64,000 bases of DNA from Streptomyces nodosus (GTDB lineage Bacteria; Actinomycetota; Actinomycetes; Streptomycetales; Streptomycetaceae). This document shows positions 17,668 to 26,254 of the stretch, in pieces (within the stretch, counting starts at the first letter, position 1; every line of letters starts with the position of its first letter). The notes beneath the pieces were generated by a model. It did no database searches and had not been told where the DNA came from. It saw nothing but the letters and a program-made list of their open reading frames with translations. The DNA lies in NCBI RefSeq assembly GCF_008704995.1, contig NZ_CP023747.1, forward strand, positions 496,001 to 560,000, written 5' to 3'. The translations under genes and the position numbers were made by a program.

Positions 17668-17740
17668 CCTTTCCCCGTCATCCATTTGGTGGTGCCGCCG
17701 GCCTGTCCGGCGGCGCCGTCCACAGAGAGGGTTGGACACT

Positions 17741-18430
17741 GTGCGTCCTGCGTACGTCCCTGGCAAGCATGCGGCCAAAGCCGAGGCCGGAGCTCCGAAC
17801 CTGCTCAGCGAGTCGGCCCACGCGGCCCTGCGCTCGCGGCTGGTCAGATGCGAGATCATGCCCGGCGAGCGGCTCAGCGAGGCGGAACTGCGCAGCAGCC
17901 TCCAGCTCGGCGCCTCGCCGGTACGGGAGGCGATCCGGCGACTGGAGTTCGAGCAGCTTGTCGTGATCTTCCCGCGCAGCGGAACGTTCGCCACCGAGAT
18001 CGCGCTGAAGGACTCCCGCTCCGTCATGGAGCTGAGGCTGCAACTCGAGGGCCTGGCGGCCACCTTGGCCTGCACCCGCGGCTCCAGGGCGGAGAAGGAG
18101 GACCTGGCCGCCCTGGCCGAGCGGCAGTTCCGCACCACCGACCTCCAGGAATGCATCGATCTGGACGCGGCGTTCCACCGCAGCCTCTACCGGATGACAC
18201 GCAACGACTACCTGATCACCAGCGCCGAGATCCACTTCAATCTCGCACTGCGCCAGTGGTACTTCTGCTCCAAGGTGGTGCAGACCCCCGACTGGACCGG
18301 CGTCGACCACCGCCCGCTCGCCGCGGCCATCGCCGACGGCGACGCCGCCACCGCCGACGCGCATATCCGCGAGCACGTACTGCACGACTCCCAGCAGGTC
18401 GTCACCATCCTCACCGACTACGGCCTCTAG
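17741..18430 (+). CDS. GntR-family regulator with FCD domain
   Basis: A 229-residue regulator. The winged helix is near residues 20-85: LRSRLVRCEIMPGERLSEAEL, then GASPVREAIRRLEFEQLV. It is followed by an all-helical FCD ligand domain whose metal/carboxylate-binding pattern is visible as DAAFHRSL and a C-terminal HIREHV. Such regulators sense organic acids. GTG 17741 has GAGAGGG upstream. Probably binds the palindrome at 14023-14042 and controls the importer, decarboxylase and SDR genes around it. Confidence 0.87.
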   Translation: MRPAYVPGKHAAKAEAGAPNLLSESAHAALRSRLVRCEIMPGERLSEAELRSSLQLGASPVREAIRRLEFEQLVVIFPRSGTFATEIALKDSRSVMELRLQLEGLAATLACTRGSRAEKEDLAALAERQFRTTDLQECIDLDAAFHRSLYRMTRNDYLITSAEIHFNLALRQWYFCSKVVQTPDWTGVDHRPLAAAIADGDAATADAHIREHVLHDSQQVVTILTDYGL

Positions 18431-18453
18431 GCTCCTCCAGGAAGGACCCGCCC

Positions 18454-19245
18454 ATGCGGGGCAGCGACGCCACCGTGCACTCCCTCTTCTCCCTCACCGG
18501 CCGGACCGCCCTGGTCACCGGCGCGGCCGGTGGCCTCGGCCTGGCCCAGGCCCTGGCGCTCGGCCGGGCCGGAGCCCGCCTCGTCGCCTCGGACATCAGC
18601 CACGAGGCCGCCGTGACCGCCTGCGACCAGCTGCGAGAACACGGCCTGGACTGCGTGCCGCTGGCACTCGACGTCACCTCCAAGGCGAGTATCGACGCCG
18701 CCTTCGACACACTGGAAGCGGGCGGCGACAGCCCCGACATCCTCGTCAACAACGCGGGCGTCTCCCTGCGCAACAGCGCGCTGGAGGCCACCCCGGAGGA
18801 GTTCGACACCACCCTCTCGATCAACCTCCGCGGCACCTACTTCACCGCGCAGCGCGCCGCCCGGGCCATGCGCCGGCGTGGTCACGGACGCATCATCAAC
18901 CTCTCCTCCATCGGCGGCCTGGTCGTGGACGGTGAGCGCTCCTCGGTGTACGACGCCTCCAAGGCAGCCGTCGTCCATGTCACCAGGAACATGGCCTACG
19001 AGTGGGGCCCGTACGGCATCCGCGTCAACTCCATCGCCCCCGGCTATATGCGCACCACCATGACCTCCGACCTGCTCCCCACCCCGGAGACAGAGGCGCG
19101 GATCGTGGACGGCCACATCCCCCTCGGCAGAGTCGGCGAACCGGACGACCTCAGCGGCGCAGTCGTCTTCCTCGCCTCCCCGGCGTCCTCCTACGTCACC
19201 GGCCACACCCTGACCGTCGACGGCGGCTGGACCGCGGCACTGTGA
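18454..19245 (+). CDS. Short-chain dehydrogenase/reductase
   Basis: A 263-residue classical SDR: TGAAGGLG cofactor motif, NNAG, catalytic SS-I then YDASK, and C-terminal LTVDGGWTAAL. It resembles gluconate 5-dehydrogenase and related sugar- or hydroxyacid-acting enzymes. Start ATG 18454 has GGAAGGA upstream and lies 23 bases after the GntR stop. As last gene of the importer cluster it may oxidise a hydroxy acid to the keto acid used by the decarboxylase. Confidence 0.87.
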   Translation: MRGSDATVHSLFSLTGRTALVTGAAGGLGLAQALALGRAGARLVASDISHEAAVTACDQLREHGLDCVPLALDVTSKASIDAAFDTLEAGGDSPDILVNNAGVSLRNSALEATPEEFDTTLSINLRGTYFTAQRAARAMRRRGHGRIINLSSIGGLVVDGERSSVYDASKAAVVHVTRNMAYEWGPYGIRVNSIAPGYMRTTMTSDLLPTPETEARIVDGHIPLGRVGEPDDLSGAVVFLASPASSYVTGHTLTVDGGWTAAL

Positions 19246-19307
19246 TGTGCTCTCTGCAGCCCGCGCCCTGTGCGGACGCGAGCTGCCCGGCCTGCCCCAT
19301 GGTCTGC

Positions 19308-19340
19308 TACGGTGCCCGCATGTTCCTCTTCCGTGCATAG
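19308..19340 (+). promoter_or_regulatory. Possible leaderless micro-ORF before MFS gene
   Basis: TACGGT (19308-19313) fits a -10 box and is followed 6 bases later by ATG, encoding MFLFRA then TAG (19320-19340). An AGGAG follows at once. Short leaderless leaders of this type precede some antibiotic-efflux genes, where they act in ribosome-mediated attenuation. No good -35 is seen. Confidence 0.3.
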
Positions 19341-19428
19341 GAGCCAGTGCCGGCTGCGCCCACCGGGCGCGGCTCTCGCTGCCCATGTACGTGTGAGCGC
19401 CCTCAGTCCGGCGCTGTCTCCAAGGAAC

Positions 19429-20673
19429 ATGATCTTGTCTTTGTCTTCCGCGGCCCCTTCGTATGCGGCTGTGCTGCGCATCCGCCACGCCTGCCGCACA
19501 TTCGGTGCGGCGTTGCTGGGCCGGCTTTCCTATGGAATGGTCTCTTTGTCGCTGGTGCTGGCGGTCAAAGAGGCCACCGGCTCCTATGCCGTGTCCGGCA
19601 CCGTCATGGCTCTGTTCGGGCTGACCAGTGTCTTTCTCTCGCCGGCCCGTGCCGGGCTGGTCGACCGGTACGGGCCGCGCCGAGTTCTGCCCCCCATGGC
19701 CGCCGTCTACGCGCTGTTGCTGACCGTGCTGGCTTTCGCGACCTCGTGGCCCGGTGCCTCAGGCATTCTGCTGGGCGGCTTGGCGGTGTCTGCCGGCGCG
19801 TGTACGCCGCCGCTCGGCCCGGTGATGCGGACGTTGTGGAGCGGCTTGGTTCCCGACCGGCGGCTGTTGCAGCGTGCGTACAGTCTGGACGCGGTCGCCG
19901 AGGAACTCCTCTTTGTCACCGGACCGCTGCTGGTGGGACTGCTGGTGCAGGTCGCGGCGCCATCGGTCGGTCTTGCGGTGAGCGCCGCACTCGTACTGAC
20001 CGGCTCACTCGCCCTGATCTCGTCTCCGGCGGTCCGCGGCTGGGTCGGTCCCGAGAAGGCTCCCGCCGGGCCCGCGCCGTCAGAGGGACTCGTCTCCGAT
20101 GTGCAGCCGCTGCGAGGCGGACCCGGGCTGCGTCAGGCGATCGTCGTCGCAGCCGCGGTGGGCATGTGTCTGGGAGCGTTCGATCTCCTGGTGATCGCCT
20201 TCGCCGACGAACACCAATACCCTGAGGCGGTCGCCTGGGCCCTGGCCGCGCTCTCCGGGGGCAGTGCGATCGGCGGCCTGGTCTACGGCGCCGTCCCCTG
20301 GCGCGCCCCGAGCAGGCTGCGGCTGGCATTCCTCGCAGCGGGCATGGGGCTGACCCTGGCCATGACGGGGCTTTCGCCCCATCCCTACGTGCTCATCGGG
20401 TGGGCGGCGCTCGGCGGACTGTTCGTCGCCCCGGCCATCACCACCGCCTATCTGATCGCCGATGAGTGCGCCGGTCCGGCCACCCGCACCAAGGCGGGCG
20501 CATGGGTCAACACCGGTGTCAACGCCGGTTCGTCGGGGGCCACCGCCGCCACTGGGCTCTTGGTGGGCCGCTTCCCGCTGCCCTTGTGCTTCGCACTTGC
20601 CGCGACCCCGGTCGTGTTGTCCGCGGCTACCGCCCTGCACCGGTCCCGGCGGCTCGCCCCCGAGACCGCCTGA
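19429..20673 (+). CDS. Major facilitator superfamily transporter
   Basis: A 414-residue protein with about 12 hydrophobic helices. The inter-helix 2-3 motif appears as AGLVDRYGPRRVLP, as in proton-driven exporters. ATG 19429 has AAGGA at 19422, but with very short spacing. The in-frame GTG at 19393 is an alternative. Substrate unknown; efflux of small molecules is the usual role. It is not clearly joined to the SDR gene before it, from which 183 bases separate it. Confidence 0.82.
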   Translation: MILSLSSAAPSYAAVLRIRHACRTFGAALLGRLSYGMVSLSLVLAVKEATGSYAVSGTVMALFGLTSVFLSPARAGLVDRYGPRRVLPPMAAVYALLLTVLAFATSWPGASGILLGGLAVSAGACTPPLGPVMRTLWSGLVPDRRLLQRAYSLDAVAEELLFVTGPLLVGLLVQVAAPSVGLAVSAALVLTGSLALISSPAVRGWVGPEKAPAGPAPSEGLVSDVQPLRGGPGLRQAIVVAAAVGMCLGAFDLLVIAFADEHQYPEAVAWALAALSGGSAIGGLVYGAVPWRAPSRLRLAFLAAGMGLTLAMTGLSPHPYVLIGWAALGGLFVAPAITTAYLIADECAGPATRTKAGAWVNTGVNAGSSGATAATGLLVGRFPLPLCFALAATPVVLSAATALHRSRRLAPETA

Positions 20674-20774
20674 GATCACCACGCTGCGTGTCGCGTATCC
20701 GTGGTCACATGTCGTTCCCGGTGAGGGCGAGACGGACACCGAGGCCGACCATCACCTCAGGCCAGGAGCGCGGC

Positions 20775-21374
20775 TCAGCGACCGGCAACCCGCGTGTCCC
20801 TGGTGGCCACTCGTACCGGGTGATCCCGATGGGGGCGAGCAGCCGCGCGTTGCCGTCGGCCGCGGCGGGTCAGGCCCCAGGGTTTCAGGACCGAGATCAC
20901 CGTCATGAAGACATATGCGGTCAGGGAGACGATCGGACCCATCAGAACTCCGCGGGCGCCGGGCAGTTGCCCGCCGAGGGCGACGGCCTCGACGGCCGAG
21001 TTCACTCCGGGGCGCAGCGCGAGGACCGTGGCGGTGATCGTGGCCAGGGTCAGCCAGAACTTGGTGTAGACCCAGCGGTGCCGCGCCAGCCCCCATGGGG
21101 TGGCCAGGGACAGCACCAGGCCGCTGAGAAGGGTAAGCACCGCGACGGGGAGCACTAGCCAGTCGGCGAAGAGCTTCATGGCGCGGACCGAACCCTCCAC
21201 GGTCACGGCGGACCGTATGACGGTCGCGTTGATCCCCAGTGCGAGCAGCCCGAGGGTGAGGCCGAGCCAACTGGCGGAGGCGACCACATGGACCACGAGG
21301 AAGGCACGGCGTGCAGAGCGGCTTGCTTTCACCGGCAACACGGTGCCGGACGGCCGGATGGGCCCGCGTCCCAC
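20775..21374 (-). CDS. DUF2269-like membrane protein
   Basis: A 199-residue protein with four hydrophobic helices and the pattern HVVASASWLGLTLGLLALG near the N-terminus that marks DUF2269-like proteins. It has a basic C-terminal tail (RRGRRQRAAARPHRDH). GTG 21374 is chosen; on the minus strand GATACT (plus 21381-21386) lies 6 bases upstream, consistent with a leaderless message. Function unknown. Confidence 0.7.
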   Translation of the reverse strand: MGRGPIRPSGTVLPVKASRSARRAFLVVHVVASASWLGLTLGLLALGINATVIRSAVTVEGSVRAMKLFADWLVLPVAVLTLLSGLVLSLATPWGLARHRWVYTKFWLTLATITATVLALRPGVNSAVEAVALGGQLPGARGVLMGPIVSLTAYVFMTVISVLKPWGLTRRGRRQRAAARPHRDHPVRVATRDTRVAGR

Positions 21375-21551
21375 GTGGGGAGTATCCCGCTGTACTGACC
21401 TCGGCGTACGCGGTGCCTGTGGGCCACGGCGGAGTCCGGGCCGGGAGCCGGGAGTCCCGCCGGGCGACGAGTCGCCCGGCGGGACCGGTGCCCTGGTGCC
21501 TGAGCCGGCCTCCGGGTTCCTGGGCCCGGAGACCGGCGGAGCCTTGCCGGG

Positions 21552-23054
21552 TCAGTCGAAGTAGTCGGGCTGGGTCTGGACGTTCAGCTGGTCCAGGTGG
21601 ATCTTTCCGGCCGGGTCGGTGCGCCGGTCGCTGAGCTTGAGCACATCGAAGCCCTTGGCGATGTCGTTCGAGTAGATGTAGCCGTTGTAGTAGTACGCGG
21701 ACCAGGAGCCGCCCACGGCCAGCGTGTCCGTGCTGAGCGGGCCGCGCTCGAAGTAGCCGATCTCCTTCGGCTTCGTGGAGTCGGTGAAGTCCCAGACCGA
21801 GACGCCGCCCTGGTACCAGGCCTGGACCATGATGTCGCGGCCCTTGACCGGGATCAGCGAGCCGTTGTGGGCGACACAGTTCTCGGTGTCCGCCTGGTAC
21901 CGGGGGATCTTGAAGTAGCCGCGGAAGACGAGCTTGCGGTGGTCGCCCTTGCCGACGATGTCGTAGATGCCGTCGGCTCCGCGGTTCGGGCCGGTGGCCG
22001 CGTTGCAGGTCGCGGCGCCTCCGCCGCCGAGTTCGTCGGTGAAGACGACCTTCTTCGCGGTCTGGTTGAAGGTCGCCGAGTGCCAGAACGCGAAGTTGAC
22101 GTTGTCCTGGACCTGGTCGATGACCTTCGGGTGCTCCGGGTCCTTGATGGACATCAGGATGCCGTCGCCCATGCAGGCACCGGCGGCCAGGTCCTGCGAC
22201 GGCAGCACGGTGATGTCGTGGCAGCCGGTCGTCTTGGAGACACCCGGGTTGGTGGGCGCGCCGGGGTTGCCCCCGCCGTCGGGGCCGTCACCCGGGAAGA
22301 GGACCGCGAAGTTGACGACCGCGGCCTTCTGGGGGGCGTCGCGCGGCACCTTGACGATCGAGATGCCGTCGTGCGGGGGCCCGCAGTCGGGGAACGACGG
22401 GCTCGGCGAGTACGAGGAGACGTAGATGTAGACGTTGCGGCCGTGCGGGACGAGGGAATGGGTGTGTGAGCCGCAGTTGGTCTCGACGGCCGCGACGTAC
22501 TTCGGGTTCTTCTTGTCGCTGATGTCGAAGATCTTCATGCCCTCCCACGACGACTTCTCGGTCGCGGGCTGCGCCGTGCTCGAGCAGGAGTTGTCGCTGC
22601 GTGAGGAGTCGGTGGACAGGAACAGCAGGTTCCCGGAGACGGAGACGTCGTTCTGCGACCCCGGGCACAGCACCTGGGAGACCGTCCTGGGCGCCTTCGG
22701 GTTGCTGATGTCGAAGATGCGGAAGCCGTCGTAGTTGCCGGCGAATGCGTACTTGCCCTGGAAGGCGAGGTCGGAGTTGATGTCCGGCAGGGCGTCCTTG
22801 GGGATGTTGACGAGGTGTTTGATGTTGTCGGAGTGGACGATCTCGTCCTGGGCCGGTATCTCGCCCGTGGAGACGGCCGTTCTGGTCTCGGCCGCAGCGC
22901 TCTTGGACACACGCTGAGGCGCGGTGCCTGCGTCGCCGGGGTCGGGCGTCGCGACGGCCGGAGCGGCCGTGAGCAGCGCGGCCAGCAGGCCGATGGCGGC
23001 CGTCACGACTGCCAGGTGTCTCGGCCGTGTTCGGGGACTGTTCAACAGGATCAC
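21552..23054 (-). CDS. Secreted LVIVD-repeat beta-propeller protein
   Basis: A 500-residue exported protein with a signal peptide (RHLAVVTAAIGLLAALLTAAPAVA, residues about 12-36). The mature part has repeated blades such as GFRIFDISNPKAP, GMKIFDISDKKNP and GVSVWDFTDSTKP, the LVIVD-type propeller repeat. Paired cysteines (CPGSQ, NSCSS, NCGSHTH, DCGPPHDG) suggest disulfides. GTG 23054 has GGGAGGA upstream. Divergent from a DUF305 lipoprotein with only 65 bases between them, so the two are probably co-regulated. Its binding partner is unknown. Confidence 0.83.
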   Translation of the reverse strand: MILLNSPRTRPRHLAVVTAAIGLLAALLTAAPAVATPDPGDAGTAPQRVSKSAAAETRTAVSTGEIPAQDEIVHSDNIKHLVNIPKDALPDINSDLAFQGKYAFAGNYDGFRIFDISNPKAPRTVSQVLCPGSQNDVSVSGNLLFLSTDSSRSDNSCSSTAQPATEKSSWEGMKIFDISDKKNPKYVAAVETNCGSHTHSLVPHGRNVYIYVSSYSPSPSFPDCGPPHDGISIVKVPRDAPQKAAVVNFAVLFPGDGPDGGGNPGAPTNPGVSKTTGCHDITVLPSQDLAAGACMGDGILMSIKDPEHPKVIDQVQDNVNFAFWHSATFNQTAKKVVFTDELGGGGAATCNAATGPNRGADGIYDIVGKGDHRKLVFRGYFKIPRYQADTENCVAHNGSLIPVKGRDIMVQAWYQGGVSVWDFTDSTKPKEIGYFERGPLSTDTLAVGGSWSAYYYNGYIYSNDIAKGFDVLKLSDRRTDPAGKIHLDQLNVQTQPDYFD

Positions 23055-23119
23055 TGTTTCCTCCCTGGTCTCCGTTCACAAGGGAACGGTTCACCGACAC
23101 CGGCAGTATCGTACTTTCC

Positions 23120-23824
23120 ATGTACAGATCAAAAGATGGCAATGCAGTCGGCGCGAAAGTCTTTGGTCTTGTCAGGTGGCGGGCGATCGCCACGCTCGCC
23201 CTGGTCGCCCTCGCCGTCAGCGGGTGCGAGTCGGGCGCGGACGCCCCGGCGACGAGGAGCGCGCCGGGCCCCTCGGTGATCGCGCCCGGCAAGCCCGGTG
23301 AGCCCGCCCGGACCCTTTCCGCCGAGGAGGCCGCGGACGAACTGCCCGACGACTCCCCCGACGCGGCGGACTTCGAGTACGTCCAGATGATGATCACGCA
23401 CCACGGCCAGGCCCTGGTGATGACCGAACTCGCCGCGCACCAGGCGAAGTCGGGCGGTGTGAAGCGCATCGCCTCACGCATCGCGGCAGGTCAGGGTCCT
23501 GAAATCGACGCCATGAAGGGGTGGTTGAAGAACCACGGTGGGACGGCGGACCCGAGTGGCGGCACGGGCTCGGATCACCACCACCACGACCACGCCGCGA
23601 TGCCCGGCATGGCGACCGAGGCACAACTGGGGCAACTGCGCGCGGCGCGGGGGGCGGCCTTCGACGAGCTGTTCCTGAAACTCATGATCACGCACCATGA
23701 GGGCGCGATCACCATGGCCACCTCGGTGCTGTCGAACGGCAACAATGTGCAGGTCGAGGAGATGGCGACCGAGGTGATCGCACAGCAGACCAGTGAGATC
23801 AGCCGGATGCACGAGATGTCCTGA
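23120..23824 (+). CDS. DUF305 lipoprotein
   Basis: A 234-residue lipoprotein, lipobox AVSGC with Cys36. Two DUF305 halves carry the characteristic MMITHHGQALVMTEL and LMITHHEGAITMAT motifs, each with a histidine pair and methionines. A histidine-rich insert (DHHHHDHAAMPGM) lies between them. Such His/Met-rich proteins are suspected to bind metal, probably copper, at the cell surface. ATG 23120 lacks a clear ribosome site and may be leaderless. Divergent from the LVIVD-repeat protein. Confidence 0.85.
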   Translation: MYRSKDGNAVGAKVFGLVRWRAIATLALVALAVSGCESGADAPATRSAPGPSVIAPGKPGEPARTLSAEEAADELPDDSPDAADFEYVQMMITHHGQALVMTELAAHQAKSGGVKRIASRIAAGQGPEIDAMKGWLKNHGGTADPSGGTGSDHHHHDHAAMPGMATEAQLGQLRAARGAAFDELFLKLMITHHEGAITMATSVLSNGNNVQVEEMATEVIAQQTSEISRMHEMS

Positions 23825-23876
23825 CCGACCGGCCTGAGCTCCGCGGACCTCCGCCCGGGTACCCGGCGGCGCGACA

Positions 23877-23900
23877 CGGAGGCGGCCACCGTCGCCTCCG
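23877..23900. terminator. Stem-loop between convergent genes
   Basis: CGGAGGCG and CGCCTCCG pair perfectly around 8 bases, between the stops of the DUF305 and phosphatase genes. Likely a two-way terminator. Confidence 0.55.
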
Positions 23901-23905
23901 GCCGC

Positions 23906-25993
23906 TCACCTGTACGGCTCCCATGGGCTGATCCGGGCGAGCAGCAGGGCCACGTCGTCGTCGGGTGCGGGGGCCAGCCGGTTCATCACGGTCCGGCTGA
24001 GACTGTCCAGGGGCAGCGTGGAGTGGGCGGTCAGTACGTCGCGGAGCTGGGTCAGTCGCTGGTCGAGGTCCGCGCAGCGGGCCTCCACGAGGCCGTCGGT
24101 GTAGAGGATGAGGATGCTGCCCGGGGGCAGCGGCAGCTCGATCGGGACGAAGTCGATGCCGCCGACTCCCAGCGGCGCCCCGGCGGGCAGTTCCAGCAGT
24201 TCGGCGGTGCCGTCGGGGTGGATGACGGCCGGTGGAGGATGGCCGGCCCGGGTGATCGAGCAGGAGCCGGCTGCCGGGTCGCAGACCGCATAGGTGCAGG
24301 TGGCCAGGGGCGCGCCAGGAAGGTCCGCCATGCCGGCGTCGAGCTCGCGGAGCAGCTGCTCCGGGGGCAGCGCCAGTCGGGCGAGCGTCCGCACGGCGCT
24401 GCGCAGCTGCCCCATCACCGCCGCGGCCGTGATGCCGTGTCCCATGACGTCCCCGACGACCAGGGCCGCCCGTCCGCCGCTCATCCCGACGACGTCGTAC
24501 CAGTCACCGCCGACCTCGTTGATGTCGCTCGCGGGCCGGTAGCAGTGGGCGACCTCGATGCCGGGCGGGGGCGCCAGCCGGTGGGGCAGCAGGCTGCGTT
24601 GCAGCGTCACCGCCGTGTCGTGCTCGCGGGTGTACAGGCGGGCGTTGTCCAGATAGACGGCCGCGCGGGAGGCCATGTCGCGGGCGAGGGCGACATCGTC
24701 GGGTGAGAAGGACCGGGCGGGGGCCGCGCGGTAGAAGGTGGTCGCTCCCAGCACCTTGCCACGGGCGAGCAACGGAACCATCAGCAGGGAGTGCACCCCC
24801 AGCTCGCGCAGCTGCCGGACGGCGCCGGTGTGGCAGGAGGAGGCGGTGATGGCCCGCTCGTCCACCTCGGCGACCACGAAGGGGTCCCGGCGCCTGATGG
24901 CCTGCACATACGGTGCGTCCGGCGGATAGTGCAGGGTCGCGCCCAGCGGGGCGAGGACATCGGCCTCCGGCGATCCCCGGGCCGGGGCTTTGCCGAGCCG
25001 CCGTACCGCGATGCCGCCGGCCGGATCACTGCCGAACGTCGCAGCGGCATCGTCGGCGGCCGTCACCATCAGGTCCACGGTGGCGATGTCGGCGAAACCG
25101 CGCAGCGCCACATCGGCCAGTTCCTGCGCGGTCCGCCGCATGTCCAGGGTGGTGCCGATACTCGCCGCGGCCTCGTTGAGCAGGTCGAGCCGCCGGTGGC
25201 TCTCCGCGGCAGCCTGCTCGGCCCTGACCCGTGCGGTGATGTCGACCACCGAGATGGCGACGCCGAACGGGCGTTTCCGGGTGTCTTCCAGCCGGAAGTG
25301 GGAGCAGGACCACACCCGGTCCTCGAGCCCGGTCGCCGGGGTGCGGCCCGTCACACGGAAGTCGACCGCGGACTCGCCGGTGTCCAGCACCCGCCGCATC
25401 ACGGTCTCCATCTCGGCGCAGTTGATGTCCGGCAACACTTCATGCAGCCGCTTACCGAGGTGCTCGGCCTCGGGCACGCCGTTGATCGCTTCCAGGGCGG
25501 TGTTGACCTGCAGATAGCGCAGATCGCTGTCGAAGGCGGCCAGCCCGATGGGCGATTGGCCGCACAGACCGTCCAGGAGGGCACGCGACACCCGCATCTC
25601 CAGCACTGCGGAGACAGCCACGAGGAACGCGAACACATCACCGCCGGCGCCGGGGGTCTCCGGAACCCGGTAGGTCCATGCCGCGAGCTCCACCGGCCGC
25701 CCGTCCCGGTGCCGCGCCGTGCACGGGCCCGTCGTGGCAGGCCCGGTGGTGATCCGCTCCATCAGTGACTCGACGCGGGGGAAGCGGGACGTCGGGGCGA
25801 GCATCTCGCCCCGGCTGCCCAGCACCTCCGACGCGGGATAGCCGAGCAGCGCCTCCGCCGCAGCGTCCCAGTGGGCGATACGGCCCAAGGCGTCCACCCG
25901 CACCCCGGCCACCAGCAATTCGTCCGGCCACAGTCCGCCGGAATGCACCCGAGCTGGGTCGAACCCCTGGCTGAATACTTCGGAATGGCGCAT
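23906..25993 (-). CDS. PAS-PAS-GAF-SpoIIE protein phosphatase
   Basis: A 695-residue PP2C-type serine/threonine phosphatase. Order: PAS (about 25-130; VDALGRIAHWDAAAEALLGYP), second PAS (about 150-275; GLAAFDSDLRYLQVN), GAF (about 290-460), SpoIIE phosphatase (about 470-690; GGDWYDVV, VVGDVMGHG, TDGLVEAR, DDDVALLLARI). The metal-binding acids are present. Such proteins sense small ligands or redox and dephosphorylate anti-anti-sigma factors. ATG 25993 has GGGAG at good spacing. No partner anti-sigma gene is nearby. Confidence 0.9.
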   Translation of the reverse strand: MRHSEVFSQGFDPARVHSGGLWPDELLVAGVRVDALGRIAHWDAAAEALLGYPASEVLGSRGEMLAPTSRFPRVESLMERITTGPATTGPCTARHRDGRPVELAAWTYRVPETPGAGGDVFAFLVAVSAVLEMRVSRALLDGLCGQSPIGLAAFDSDLRYLQVNTALEAINGVPEAEHLGKRLHEVLPDINCAEMETVMRRVLDTGESAVDFRVTGRTPATGLEDRVWSCSHFRLEDTRKRPFGVAISVVDITARVRAEQAAAESHRRLDLLNEAAASIGTTLDMRRTAQELADVALRGFADIATVDLMVTAADDAAATFGSDPAGGIAVRRLGKAPARGSPEADVLAPLGATLHYPPDAPYVQAIRRRDPFVVAEVDERAITASSCHTGAVRQLRELGVHSLLMVPLLARGKVLGATTFYRAAPARSFSPDDVALARDMASRAAVYLDNARLYTREHDTAVTLQRSLLPHRLAPPPGIEVAHCYRPASDINEVGGDWYDVVGMSGGRAALVVGDVMGHGITAAAVMGQLRSAVRTLARLALPPEQLLRELDAGMADLPGAPLATCTYAVCDPAAGSCSITRAGHPPPAVIHPDGTAELLELPAGAPLGVGGIDFVPIELPLPPGSILILYTDGLVEARCADLDQRLTQLRDVLTAHSTLPLDSLSRTVMNRLAPAPDDDVALLLARISPWEPYR

Positions 25994-26254
25994 GGCGCTC
26001 CCACCCGGCTGCTCTCTTCCACTATGCGGCCTTCCGCGCCGGGCCGACGAATGGATCACGGACGGTGTCGGGGGCGCTCTTGGCGCAGGCATGTCGGCGA
26101 CGGCGCCGGAGCCCTGCCCGGACCCGCCGCCCGAGCGCGAAGTCGATCACCTCGGGGCAGCCGACCGGCGGGCACGGACGGGGACGGCTCGAGCGCGCTG
26201 AGCATTCACCGGCGGTCGATGCACGCGAGGGCACTGTTCACGGGCACGAGGGCG

